From Alphaproteobacteria bacterium (lineage in GTDB: Bacteria; Pseudomonadota; Alphaproteobacteria; M2410): a DNA stretch of 20,975 nt. The notes beneath the pieces are model-generated. The model saw only the letters and a program-made list of their open reading frames with translations. It made no database searches and was not told where the DNA came from. Numbering within the stretch: the first letter of the stretch is position 1; every line of letters begins with the position of its first letter. Location: positions 1 through 20,975 of the forward strand of contig JAJFIN010000375.1 of the NCBI GenBank assembly GCA_021774955.1, in the 5' to 3' direction. Below, piece after piece: positions 14,560 to 20,975 of the stretch. Both the position numbers and the translations under genes were made by a program.

Positions 14560-16068
14560 GTGTTGTTGAGACAGTTTCTGAGTGTGGCATGGCTTCGGGC
14601 AATTGCTCTAACAGGCACATTGGCAATTCTGCTTGTTGCTTGTGCTGAAAGCGGAGGCCCAAGCGGCCCTGGCGATCCCCGACAACGCGCCTCTGACCGC
14701 CGTGGGTCTGATCGTGATCTTCCCGCACCTGTCGCGCTTGGTGACGGGCATTCCATTCTTCACATGGAAGGCAAAAAAGAGCCGGTGCGCATTGGGCTCT
14801 TGCTCCCTCTGACCCATAACCAACAAGACGTCCAGCGGGTGGGCACTGCTCTTTTAAATGCCGCTCAACTGGCCTTATTTGAGATCGGAAATGGATCGGT
14901 TCTGTTGATCCCCAAAGACACGCATGGCACCCCACAAGGCGCTGAAGAGGCCGCACGGGCGGCCATTTCTGAGGGTGCAGAAGTTCTCATTGGCCCATTA
15001 TTTTCATCGTCTGTCCGCCGGGCTGGTGCGGTAGCCCGGGCCAGCAATGTCCCGATGATCGCTTTTTCAACGGACCGCACGGTGGCGGGAGACGGGGTTT
15101 ATTTGCTGAGCTTTCTGCCCGAGCAAGAAGTAAAACGCATCACCGACTTTGCAATGAGTGAGGGTTATTTTGCCTTTGCCGCCCTTGTCCCGATGAGCGC
15201 CTATGGTGACCGGGTGCGCCGTTCGTTTGAGCATCGCGTCTCTCAAAATGGCGGTGTGGTGACGGTCATGGAAAATTACCCGCGCATTGCCGAAGAGATG
15301 TTTGCACCCGCAAAAACGGTTGCGGAATATGATCGCCGCCAACGCGCTTTGAAAAGCAAACGAGATGACGCCTTTGAGGATCAAGAAGGGCTTACGCCTG
15401 GTGACAATGACGATACCGAGACCAGCATGGTATTCGACCCCAATACGGGTGAAGTGCTGACCGCTGAGGAAGCCCGCGCACGGGGTGTCGTTACCGGTCA
15501 ACAAACCTGGGGCGGTGTTTCTTACCAGGCGGTTTTGCTGCCTGAAGGGGGCACATTATTGCGCTCGTTGGCGCCGCTTCTGCCCTATTTCGATGTTGAC
15601 CCACGTGAAGTGAAATTCCTGGGCACCGGCCTTTGGGATGACCCCACTTTGGGCAAAGAGCCGTCCCTCGTGGGTGGTTGGTACGCCGCCCCTGCTCCTA
15701 AGCTTCGCGCCGCTTTTGCGCAGCGCTATGAGAGCGCCTTTGGCGAAAGCGCGCCGCGCATCGCCAGCATTGCCTTTGATGCGACCGCGTTGGCCAGTGC
15801 CCTAGCGCGTTTGCCTAAGAGAGACCGGTTCGCCTCCGAAACGCTTAGCAACCCCAATGGCTTTTCAGGGATCGATGGCATCTTTCGCTTTTTGCCGGAT
15901 GGCAGTGCCGAGCGTGGGCTGGCCATCCTCCAGGTTCAAAAAGACGGGGTTGAGGTCATCAGCCCGGCGCCGACAACGTTTCAAAAGATCGAGCCTTTGA
16001 TTGATAGCTATCCACCGGCCGTTCCCGGCGGCGATGATAGTGCCGACCTTCCAGAATACGGGTCCTAG
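14560..16068 (+). CDS. lppC: LppC-family lipoprotein, penicillin-binding protein activator
   Basis: This is the alphaproteobacterial LppC/LpoA-related family, outer-membrane lipoproteins with a periplasmic-binding-protein fold thought to assist peptidoglycan synthases. I choose GTG 14560, giving 502 residues: GGGGGAG lies 4 bases upstream, and the sequence then starts as a signal peptide ending in lipobox LVAC with Cys at residue 28. TTG 14563 and 14566 have even better spacing. The ATG at 14443 would place 39 non-signal residues in front. The fold motifs are RIGLLLPLTHNQQDV, EVLIGPLFSSSV, PMIAFSTDRTVAG, LLPYFDVDPREVKFLGTGLWDDP and GGWYAAPAPKLR. A variable acidic insert (FEDQEGLTPGDNDDTET region) lies mid-protein. 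The divergent rsmI neighbour is the conserved alphaproteobacterial arrangement. Confidence 0.92.
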   Translation: MLLRQFLSVAWLRAIALTGTLAILLVACAESGGPSGPGDPRQRASDRRGSDRDLPAPVALGDGHSILHMEGKKEPVRIGLLLPLTHNQQDVQRVGTALLNAAQLALFEIGNGSVLLIPKDTHGTPQGAEEAARAAISEGAEVLIGPLFSSSVRRAGAVARASNVPMIAFSTDRTVAGDGVYLLSFLPEQEVKRITDFAMSEGYFAFAALVPMSAYGDRVRRSFEHRVSQNGGVVTVMENYPRIAEEMFAPAKTVAEYDRRQRALKSKRDDAFEDQEGLTPGDNDDTETSMVFDPNTGEVLTAEEARARGVVTGQQTWGGVSYQAVLLPEGGTLLRSLAPLLPYFDVDPREVKFLGTGLWDDPTLGKEPSLVGGWYAAPAPKLRAAFAQRYESAFGESAPRIASIAFDATALASALARLPKRDRFASETLSNPNGFSGIDGIFRFLPDGSAERGLAILQVQKDGVEVISPAPTTFQKIEPLIDSYPPAVPGGDDSADLPEYGS

Positions 16069-16482
16069 AGGGCAGCGCGGACAGACGGTATTTAACTGCG
16101 CATTCTCTACTATGGTGAATTGAGAGTTAACCTTATCGATGATGCTCGGTACGAGTACTCCTCCGTATCCTGACAGGTTTCGACGTTTGGAGTTTTTGTG
16201 CTGGTTGATAAAAATCATTCCTGCGGGCAATTAAAGTCAGAGGCATAGGTAGAACAGCTACCTGAGCGGCTGGTCATTGGATTGAGGCGGGTATTCCCCA
16301 GAAAACTACTCAAAGAAGAATCAAAAGCTTATGTTTTCCCGCTATAGGCTACAAAATGTTGAATCTTTAATCAAAAAATGTCGCTTTATGCTTTCAAGGC
16401 GCTCCTATTAGCGTTTTGGAAAGGACAAATCGTTTTACAATCAAAGCTCACAAGGCAGAAAACAGGCCGGGCTGAGGTTTGT
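16069..16482. other. 414-base intergenic region before the PilZ gene
   Basis: No gene, tRNA or strong terminator is visible. A short inverted repeat AGGTAG-N5-CTACCT lies at 16247-16263 without a T-tract, and GAGTACTC is a small palindrome near 16154. An in-frame ATG at 16378 would extend PilZ by 35 residues, but that part lacks a ribosome-binding site. The PilZ promoter must lie somewhere here. Confidence 0.5.
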
Positions 16483-16788
16483 ATGTTGTTGAAGCCGAAA
16501 AGTAGAGAAAATAGGCAATCCCAGAGGCTTAGAGCTTTGCGGTCGGGGCGGATTTTCTATGAAGGCGATCTCGTAACAGTGGAATGTGTGGTGCGCGATC
16601 TATCAGAAGGCGGCGCAAGGCTGAAATGCAAGTCTTGGTTTAACAGCCCCAAATACATCAAATTGGTTTTAGGTGATGGCGAACTCGCCGAAGAGCCCAT
16701 CGAATGCGAGGTTGTTTGGCAAGATTATTTGCAAATGGGCGTGCGATTTCTCGAGCAACGTAAAAAACGTACCTCACTCCATTCATAA
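16483..16788 (+). CDS. Stand-alone PilZ-domain protein, probable c-di-GMP receptor
   Basis: PilZ domains bind cyclic di-GMP through an RxxxR motif and a (D/N)xSxxG motif. Both are present: RQSQR at residues 11-15 and D39-L-S41-E-G-G44 (VRDLSEGGARLKC). The rest is the six-strand barrel (CEVVWQDYLQMGVRFLEQ), with no attached output domain. The ATG at 16483 is chosen because GAGG lies 5 bases upstream and the protein then begins just before the RxxxR motif, giving 101 residues. No flagellar, cellulose or cyclase gene is adjacent, so the controlled process cannot be read from context. It converges on the YgaP-like gene 20 bases away. Confidence 0.9.
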   Translation: MLLKPKSRENRQSQRLRALRSGRIFYEGDLVTVECVVRDLSEGGARLKCKSWFNSPKYIKLVLGDGELAEEPIECEVVWQDYLQMGVRFLEQRKKRTSLHS

Positions 16789-16808
16789 ATCAAAAACCAG
16801 TGCCGGAT

Positions 16809-17342
16809 TTAGGATGCCAATTTTGTCCTTCGGTTCCACGGCATGATGCCCAAAAGACGGGCCATTCCACACGTGCCGCTGACCCCGGCAAAAACCAGTC
16901 CTGCCCCGACGAATGCGCTGATGAGGGCCCATTCCACCCCAAAAACAAACGCCATCAGGGCGCCAAACAAAACCAGTGAGCCCGCCGTGATTTGCACCTG
17001 GCGGTTCATTTCAAGCGGTTGCTTTTGATCAATTTCGGTTTCAAATCTTGCCGCTTTCCAAGCATCGATGCCGCCTTCTAAAATCGTGAATTTTCCATCG
17101 GTACATTGTGACAGCAGACTTTTCGCCTGCGCCGTCCGGGTGCCGCCCTTGCAATGAAAGATTATTTGTTTGCCGCTTTTCGGCAGTTTTGAGGGCTCCA
17201 GGTCATCTAATGAGACATGAACAGCGCCGGGGATGTGTTCGCGCGCATATTCATCCTGGCCTCTAATATCGATCAACACGGCCTCACCGACGGCGAGGCT
17301 TTGTTTGGCCTGTTGTGGGTTATAAGTTTGTTTCGGTTCCAA
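16809..17342 (-). CDS. ygaP: YgaP-type membrane-anchored rhodanese
   Basis: This is a sulfurtransferase that moves sulfane sulfur onto or from a catalytic cysteine at the inner membrane. Residues 1-105 are a single rhodanese domain with LIDIRGQDEYAREHIPGA and the active-site loop IFHCKGGTRTA, Cys 64. Residues 112-170 are a DUF2892-type pair of membrane helices with RQVQITAGSLVL, SAFVGAGLVFAGVSG and CGMARLLGIMPWNR. This is the layout of E. coli YgaP (about 174 residues; here 177). The start codon is TTG at 17342, supported by AAGGAG 7 bases upstream; the nearby ATG is out of frame. It lies 17 bases behind the BigR-like gene, as in E. coli ygaVP, so it should share its sulfide-controlled promoter. 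Confidence 0.94.
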   Translation of the reverse strand: MEPKQTYNPQQAKQSLAVGEAVLIDIRGQDEYAREHIPGAVHVSLDDLEPSKLPKSGKQIIFHCKGGTRTAQAKSLLSQCTDGKFTILEGGIDAWKAARFETEIDQKQPLEMNRQVQITAGSLVLFGALMAFVFGVEWALISAFVGAGLVFAGVSGTCGMARLLGIMPWNRRTKLAS

Positions 17343-17359
17343 AACATTTCTCCTTCTTG

Positions 17360-17668
17360 TTAAGCGGGTTGCGGGCAGTAAAGATCGTGAAGCACTTCAA
17401 TGACATGCTTTGGACCGGCATCCGCCAAGCGATAAAAGATGGCTTGCCCTTCTCGCCGCGTCTGGGCAAACCCGTCTTCCCGCAATTTGGCCAAGTGCTG
17501 CGATAATGCCGATTGAGACAAGCCGGTGAGCTGTTCAAGGTCGCCAACACTGCGCTCGCCTTCTAGCAGCGCACAAAGCACCATCAGACGCCCCTCGTGT
17601 GCCAGTGCTTTCATGAGCTTGACGGCACTTTCCGCACCCTCTCTCATCAGCTCAGGATTGATACCCAT
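17360..17668 (-). CDS. bigR: ArsR-family sulfide/persulfide-sensing repressor (BigR/SqrR/YgaV type)
   Basis: BigR and SqrR are winged-helix repressors that leave DNA when two cysteines join through a polysulfide bridge. With the start at ATG 17668 (GGAG 5 bases upstream) the protein has 102 residues and only two cysteines, C32 (RLMVLCALLEG) and C98 (LHDLYCPQ). Their spacing of 66 equals that of the sensing pair in BigR and SqrR, and each lies in the matching motif. The recognition helix LSQSALSQHLAKLR is at 50-63, followed by the wing TRREGQAIFYRL. No metal-binding CVC motif of arsenic or zinc sensors is present. An ATG seven codons earlier has no ribosome-binding site and overlaps a palindrome. 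It is followed by ygaP and diverges from the persulfide dioxygenase. Confidence 0.92.
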   Translation of the reverse strand: MGINPELMREGAESAVKLMKALAHEGRLMVLCALLEGERSVGDLEQLTGLSQSALSQHLAKLREDGFAQTRREGQAIFYRLADAGPKHVIEVLHDLYCPQPA

Positions 17669-17687
17669 ATTTTCTCCAAATACATAC

Positions 17688-17728
17688 ATTAGCTATTGCT
17701 AATTTAGAGATTACTAATATATAGTCAA
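17688..17728. promoter_or_regulatory. Tandem palindromic operators and overlapping divergent promoters
   Basis: Two sites with the core TTAG-N6-CTAA start 15 bases apart: 17689-17702, extended to ATTAGC-N4-GCTAAT at 17688-17703, and 17704-17717. Rightward, TTGCTA (17696-17701) and TATATA (17718-17723) with a 16-base spacer make a plausible promoter for the dioxygenase. Leftward, TTGACT (17728-17723) and TAAATT (17706-17701), also 16 apart, suit the repressor-ygaP pair. Both promoters run through the palindromes, so one repressor could shut both operons. Written as ATTA-N8-TAAT, the arm spacing is the same as in the inverted repeat reported for SqrR, but the arm bases differ. Binding is inferred. 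Confidence 0.65.
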
Positions 17729-17754
17729 GAAGAAACATCGCAAGGACGCAAAAA

Positions 17755-18618
17755 ATGGCAACACCACTCGTTCAAAGTTTTTACCATGCTGACACTGACA
17801 CCATTACTCATGTCGTCTACGACAAGCCGGGTGGCAAGGCAGCCATCATCGACGCCGTCCTCGACTATGACCCCAACGCGGGTCGAACCTCGACAGAGTC
17901 AGCGGACATTCTCATCGCTTTTCTATTCGAACACCGCCTTGACCCGGCCTATATCTTGGAAACCCACGTTCATGCCGACCATCTCTCTGCAGCCCATTAT
18001 CTGAGAGAGCAATTAGGCGCTGCTATCGGTATCGGCGATCAGGTTGGTTCGGTCATCGACCATTGGGCCAAGGTGTTTAATATGGATCGTGAGGACCAGG
18101 CCCTGACAACGGCCTTTGATCTCATGCTGAAGGACGGTGACACGCTCCCCTTAGGAGATCTCACAATCGAAATCCTGGCAACTCCCGGCCATACCGCAAC
18201 GGACATTACCTTTGTAATTGGCGACGCAGCTTTTATCGGCGATACCATGTTCATGCCGGATTACGGGACCGCCCGCACGGACTTTCCCGGCGGGAACGCT
18301 AAGGTTTTGTACCAATCGATCAAGAAAATCTTATCATTGCCCGCAGAAACGCGGTTGTTTATGTGCCACGATTATCAACCTGGTGGTCGCGATCCAGCCT
18401 GGCTGACTTCAGTGGCTGAGCAAAAAGCTCAAAATATCCATTTGTCTGAAATTCAAGGTGAAAAGGATTTTGTCACTTTGCGTGAAGGTAGAGATGCAAA
18501 CCTTGCCGCACCGCGACTGATCTTACCTTCGCTCCAAGTGAATATTCGTGGAGGCGCTTTGCCTGCGCCAGAGGAAAACGGATCAACCTACATCAAGATT
18601 CCAATAAACCTGCTTTAG
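17755..18618 (+). CDS. blh: Blh/ETHE1-type persulfide dioxygenase, metallo-beta-lactamase fold
   Basis: Enzymes of this type oxidise glutathione persulfide or related persulfides to sulfite with a mononuclear iron. The 287 residues show the metallo-beta-lactamase motif THVHADH at 70-76. Iron ligands by homology with ETHE1 are H71, H146 (ATPGHTATD) and D163 (FIGDTMF), with H205 in MCHDY. The segment MPDYGTARTDFPGG at 167-180 carries the Arg and Asp of the substrate pocket. The C-terminal LPSLQVNIRGGALPAPEENG is characteristic of the Blh proteins of the bigR operon. The start is ATG with AAGGA 8 bases upstream. It diverges from bigR-ygaP. Its stop overlaps the convergent hemW stop by four bases. 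Confidence 0.94.
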   Translation: MATPLVQSFYHADTDTITHVVYDKPGGKAAIIDAVLDYDPNAGRTSTESADILIAFLFEHRLDPAYILETHVHADHLSAAHYLREQLGAAIGIGDQVGSVIDHWAKVFNMDREDQALTTAFDLMLKDGDTLPLGDLTIEILATPGHTATDITFVIGDAAFIGDTMFMPDYGTARTDFPGGNAKVLYQSIKKILSLPAETRLFMCHDYQPGGRDPAWLTSVAEQKAQNIHLSEIQGEKDFVTLREGRDANLAAPRLILPSLQVNIRGGALPAPEENGSTYIKIPINLL

Positions 18619-19775
18619 ACCAACTCAGCAATGACATGATTTAAAACCTGCCGACCGGCCGGAGTGGCAATCAGCCTGTCTCCATCAATGTGCACGAGTT
18701 TTTGATCGGTCAGGCCTTTGATCTTTCCCGGTTCTAATGTCGATCCCGACAATTGGGCATATCGCGCCCGCGATAAGCCCTCGGTTAATCTCAGAGACAT
18801 CAGCGCATATTCTGTACCCTGGTCATGGCTGAAGACCACTTCTTCCTGGGTCGCGCTTAAGGGGCATTCTTGGGTCTTTGTAAGCCATTCTTCAGGGTTT
18901 TTCAGCGCTGCCGTCGCGACGCGTGACCGCTTTGATGTGAAGCGCCCATGAGCGCCGGGGCCAATACCGACATAATCTCCCATCTGCCAATAAATCAGAT
19001 TGTGCCGACATTCAGAGCCCGGTTTGGCGTGATTGGAAATTTCATATGCCGGAAGCCCGGCCTGGTCGCAAACTTCTTGTGTGGTCTCAAAAAGATCCGC
19101 ACCAAGATCATCATTGGGAACACTAAAGGCGCCCTTTTCATGAAGCGCGGCAAAAGGGGTTTCCGGTTCGATTGTCAATTGATAAAGCGATAGATGATCG
19201 ACACCAATCGAGATCGCCTGCTCAAGCTCAGTTTGCCATGCAGCCACACTCTGACCGGGGCGCGCATAAATGAGATCAAATGAGATCCGCTCGAATGTTT
19301 TGCGGGCCAACTCAAATGCCGCAAGTGCTTCTTCAACATTGTGGAGGCGCCCCAGAAATTTTAGGTCTTGGTCATTAAGGGCCTGTGCACCCATCGACAA
19401 CCGATTAACCCCTGCGGCCCGGTAATCGGCAAAGCGCTGGGCTTCGATACTGGTCGGGTTGGCTTCGAGTGTGATCTCGATATCTGGTGAAAAAGCCCAG
19501 ATTTCTGCCGCTGCATCCAGCAAACCGGCAACGGTTTTGCCGTCCATGAGGGACGGTGTCCCACCGCCAAAGAAGATCGAATTGAGCGCCCGCCCGGATA
19601 AACGAGCCCCGTAAGCCCGCATTTCGGAGATCATCGCGTTCATCCACTGGACCTGATCAACCGCGCGCCTGACATGCGAATTGAAATCGCAATAAGGGCA
19701 TTTAGCGGCACAGAATGGCCAGTGAATATAAAGTCCGAAGCCAGCCTCTAAGTGGTTGTGATATTGATCAGTCAT
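18615..19775 (-). CDS. hemW: HemW, radical-SAM heme chaperone
   Basis: HemW is a radical-SAM protein related to HemN that binds heme and passes it to membrane proteins; older annotations call it oxygen-independent coproporphyrinogen III oxidase. The 386 residues start with LYIHWPFCAAKCPYCDFNSH, where C22, C26 and C29 make the CxxxCxxC cluster site. This is followed by FFGGGTPSLM, ITLEANPTS and NRLSMGAQALNDQDLKFLGR. The C-terminal HemN_C-like part includes ALMSLRLTEGLS. HemN-specific N-terminal residues are absent, supporting HemW. The ATG lies inside the end of rdgB (8-base overlap), so the two are translationally coupled, which is standard for rph-rdgB-hemW in Alphaproteobacteria. Confidence 0.95.
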   Translation of the reverse strand: MTDQYHNHLEAGFGLYIHWPFCAAKCPYCDFNSHVRRAVDQVQWMNAMISEMRAYGARLSGRALNSIFFGGGTPSLMDGKTVAGLLDAAAEIWAFSPDIEITLEANPTSIEAQRFADYRAAGVNRLSMGAQALNDQDLKFLGRLHNVEEALAAFELARKTFERISFDLIYARPGQSVAAWQTELEQAISIGVDHLSLYQLTIEPETPFAALHEKGAFSVPNDDLGADLFETTQEVCDQAGLPAYEISNHAKPGSECRHNLIYWQMGDYVGIGPGAHGRFTSKRSRVATAALKNPEEWLTKTQECPLSATQEEVVFSHDQGTEYALMSLRLTEGLSRARYAQLSGSTLEPGKIKGLTDQKLVHIDGDRLIATPAGRQVLNHVIAELV

Positions 19776-20355
19776 CGGATGATTTGAAGCAGGCGTCGAT
19801 CATTTGCTGAAAGGCATCGGCGCGGTGGCTCATCGCATGTTTGCGGTCCGGGTCCATCTCACCAAAGGTGATTGTCTCTCCCTTGGCTTGAAAAATTGGG
19901 TCATACCCAAAACCCTTATCGCCACGAGGCGGCCAAACCAGCAACCCGTGGACCTGGCCTTCAAAAACTTCGTCATGACCGTCCGGCCAAGCCAAACAAA
20001 GCGCGCAGGTAAAATGACCGGTGCGCTCATCAGGGTCATATTCTTTGAGCGATTCCTCGACCTTTTCCATAGCGATCCGGAAGTCTTTTGTCTCGCCCGC
20101 CCAGCGCGCCGAATAGATCCCCGGCGCCCCTCTTAGGACATCGACACACAGGCCAGAATCGTCAGAAAGTGCAGGCATACCGGTGGCTTTAGCCGCCGCA
20201 TGAGCTTTAAGACGGGCATTGGCGATGAAGGTGTCGCCGGTCTCCTCTGGCTCTTCCAATTTTAATTCCGCAGCCGAAACCGTCTCAACCGCATAGGGGC
20301 GCAACAAGCGTCGAATTTCCTGCACCTTGCCCTCATTGTGGCTGGCGAGCAACAA
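19768..20355 (-). CDS. rdgB: RdgB/HAM1 non-canonical purine NTP pyrophosphatase, 5' end interrupted by TAA
   Basis: RdgB hydrolyses dITP, dXTP and ITP to monophosphates and cleans the nucleotide pool. Family motifs are present: LLASHNEGKVQEI, EETGDTFIANARLKA, PALSDDSGLCVD, GAPGIYSARWAG, KGFGYDPIF and AMSHRADAF. The intact frame can only start at TTG 20355 or 20352, leaving 195 residues and almost nothing before the SHNEGK loop. Upstream in the same frame, ATG at 20391 begins MSSKHRHFDK, then TAA at 20359-20361, then GAG and the TTG. Family members usually have about ten residues like these before the first strand, so the TAA appears to interrupt the true gene. Restart at TTG, a real nonsense mutation or a sequence error are all possible. 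The enzyme core is intact. Confidence 0.9.
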   Translation of the reverse strand: MLLASHNEGKVQEIRRLLRPYAVETVSAAELKLEEPEETGDTFIANARLKAHAAAKATGMPALSDDSGLCVDVLRGAPGIYSARWAGETKDFRIAMEKVEESLKEYDPDERTGHFTCALCLAWPDGHDEVFEGQVHGLLVWPPRGDKGFGYDPIFQAKGETITFGEMDPDRKHAMSHRADAFQQMIDACFKSSDD

Positions 20356-20425
20356 CTCTTATTTATCAAAGTGACGGTGTTTGGAACTCATGTGCTAAGC
20401 AACCTTTCCCCGTCCTATGGCACGC

Positions 20426-20975
20426 TCAAAGAGCGTTCTTTTGCAGCACCAGCAATTCGCCGATGCCCTTTTTCGCCAGGCGCATCAATTCTTCAAAATT
20501 GGCTTCGGTAAAAGGCGCGCCTTCAGCTGTTCCTTGAATTTCAACAATCCCACCCTGCCCGGTCATGACAAAATTTGCATCCGTTTCAGCCGTGGAATCT
20601 TCGGCGTAATCAAGGTCGAGCACGCCCAAATCCCGGTAAATGCCACACGAGATTGCCGCAACCTGATCATTCAGCGGGTCTTGCTTGAGCTTACCTTGAG
20701 ACATCAATCCGTTGACCGCCTGGCGTAGCGCCACCCAGGCACCGGTAATGGACGCCGTGCGTGTGCCGCCGTCGGCTTGGATGACATCGCAATCAAGCGA
20801 GATTTGCCGCTCGCCCAGTGCTTTCATATCAACGACCGCGCGCAGTGATCGCCCGATCAGGCGTTGGATTTCCTGAGTGCGGCCTGATTGTTTGCCAGCC
20901 GAGGCTTCCCGGCGCATACGCTCACCGGTCGAGCGTGGCAGCATGCCATATTCAGCCGTCACCCAGCCCTGTCCG
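20426..20975 (-). CDS. rph: Ribonuclease PH, 5' end outside window
   Basis: RNase PH is a phosphorolytic exoribonuclease that trims tRNA 3' ends and other RNAs in a ring-shaped hexamer. The open frame runs off the right edge, leaving about 183 C-terminal residues of roughly 238. Motifs seen are GWVTAEYGMLPRST, RSTGERMRREASAGKQSGRTQEIQ with the Arg residues used for tRNA and phosphate, LDCDVIQADGGTRTASITGA, and the catalytic Asp region LDLDYAEDSTAETDANFVMTG. It is the first visible gene of the rph-rdgB-hemW string. The gap to the putative original rdgB ATG at 20391 is only 34 bases, so co-transcription is likely. Confidence 0.96.
   Translation of the reverse strand, partial: GQGWVTAEYGMLPRSTGERMRREASAGKQSGRTQEIQRLIGRSLRAVVDMKALGERQISLDCDVIQADGGTRTASITGAWVALRQAVNGLMSQGKLKQDPLNDQVAAISCGIYRDLGVLDLDYAEDSTAETDANFVMTGQGGIVEIQGTAEGAPFTEANFEELMRLAKKGIGELLVLQKNAL

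Noticed and set aside
15067..15504. 145-codon minus-strand open frame
   Set aside because: It lies inside the lppC coding sequence, whose motifs are clear.
16247..16263. AGGTAG-N5-CTACCT inverted repeat as terminator or RNA gene
   Set aside because: The stem is only six pairs with no T-tract, it is far from the lppC stop, and it has no tRNA-like or riboswitch-like surroundings.
16378..16482. 35-residue N-terminal extension of the PilZ protein
   Set aside because: The ATG at 16378 has no ribosome-binding site, whereas 16483 has GAGG at good spacing and begins just before the RxxxR motif.
20359..20361. Recoding of TAA as an amino acid, i.e. an altered genetic code or selenocysteine-like readthrough
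   Set aside because: TAA ends hisF, hisE, hemW and other genes normally, and no recoding structure is visible. A mutation or sequence error is simpler.

Overview
The window looks like chromosome from an alphaproteobacterium. Gene order supports this: rph-rdgB-hemW on one strand, lppC diverging from rsmI-yraN-BON lipoprotein-gshB, and hisF followed by hisE. Protein sequences are also alphaproteobacterial in style. I cannot fix the order or genus from sequence alone. No rRNA, tRNA, CRISPR array, transposase or integrase was seen. Both ends cut a gene: hisF on the left, rph on the right.

Layout. (1) 1-894: the end of a histidine operon (partial hisF, hisE). (2) 1154-2911: an unrecognised 585-residue helical protein with a TTG start behind a block of inverted repeats. 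(3) 2933-5400: comM on the minus strand, diverging from an ElyC/YdcF-like envelope gene that ends in a strong intrinsic terminator. (4) 5493-11307: an accessory stretch rich in redox and detoxification genes. It holds a TauD-type dioxygenase, an SDR, a MOSC protein, a MAPEG protein, an NmrA-like protein, a glutathione S-transferase and a small unknown membrane protein. Three of its non-coding gaps share a candidate operator with the core A(A/G)GTAATTG. (5) 11449-16068: a conserved housekeeping block (gshB, BON lipoprotein, yraN, rsmI, then lppC diverging). (6) 16483-16788: a stand-alone PilZ protein. (7) 16809-18618: a sulfide/persulfide module. A BigR/SqrR/YgaV-type repressor and a YgaP-type rhodanese diverge from a Blh/ETHE1-type persulfide dioxygenase across an 86-base region carrying two tandem palindromes. 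(8) 18615-20975: hemW, rdgB and partial rph.

How the genes may work together. The glutathione synthetase gene lies beside a GST and near a MAPEG-family gene, so thiol-dependent detoxification is a plausible theme of the middle. The persulfide module also uses low-molecular-weight persulfides, classically glutathione persulfide, as substrate. The most unusual points are: an in-frame TAA near the 5' end of rdgB, with family-like sequence on both sides of it; the tandem operators of the persulfide module; the shared operator-like sites of the accessory cluster; and the unknown 585-residue protein. I did not find a convincing new multi-gene system. The unknown protein and the shared operator are the best leads.
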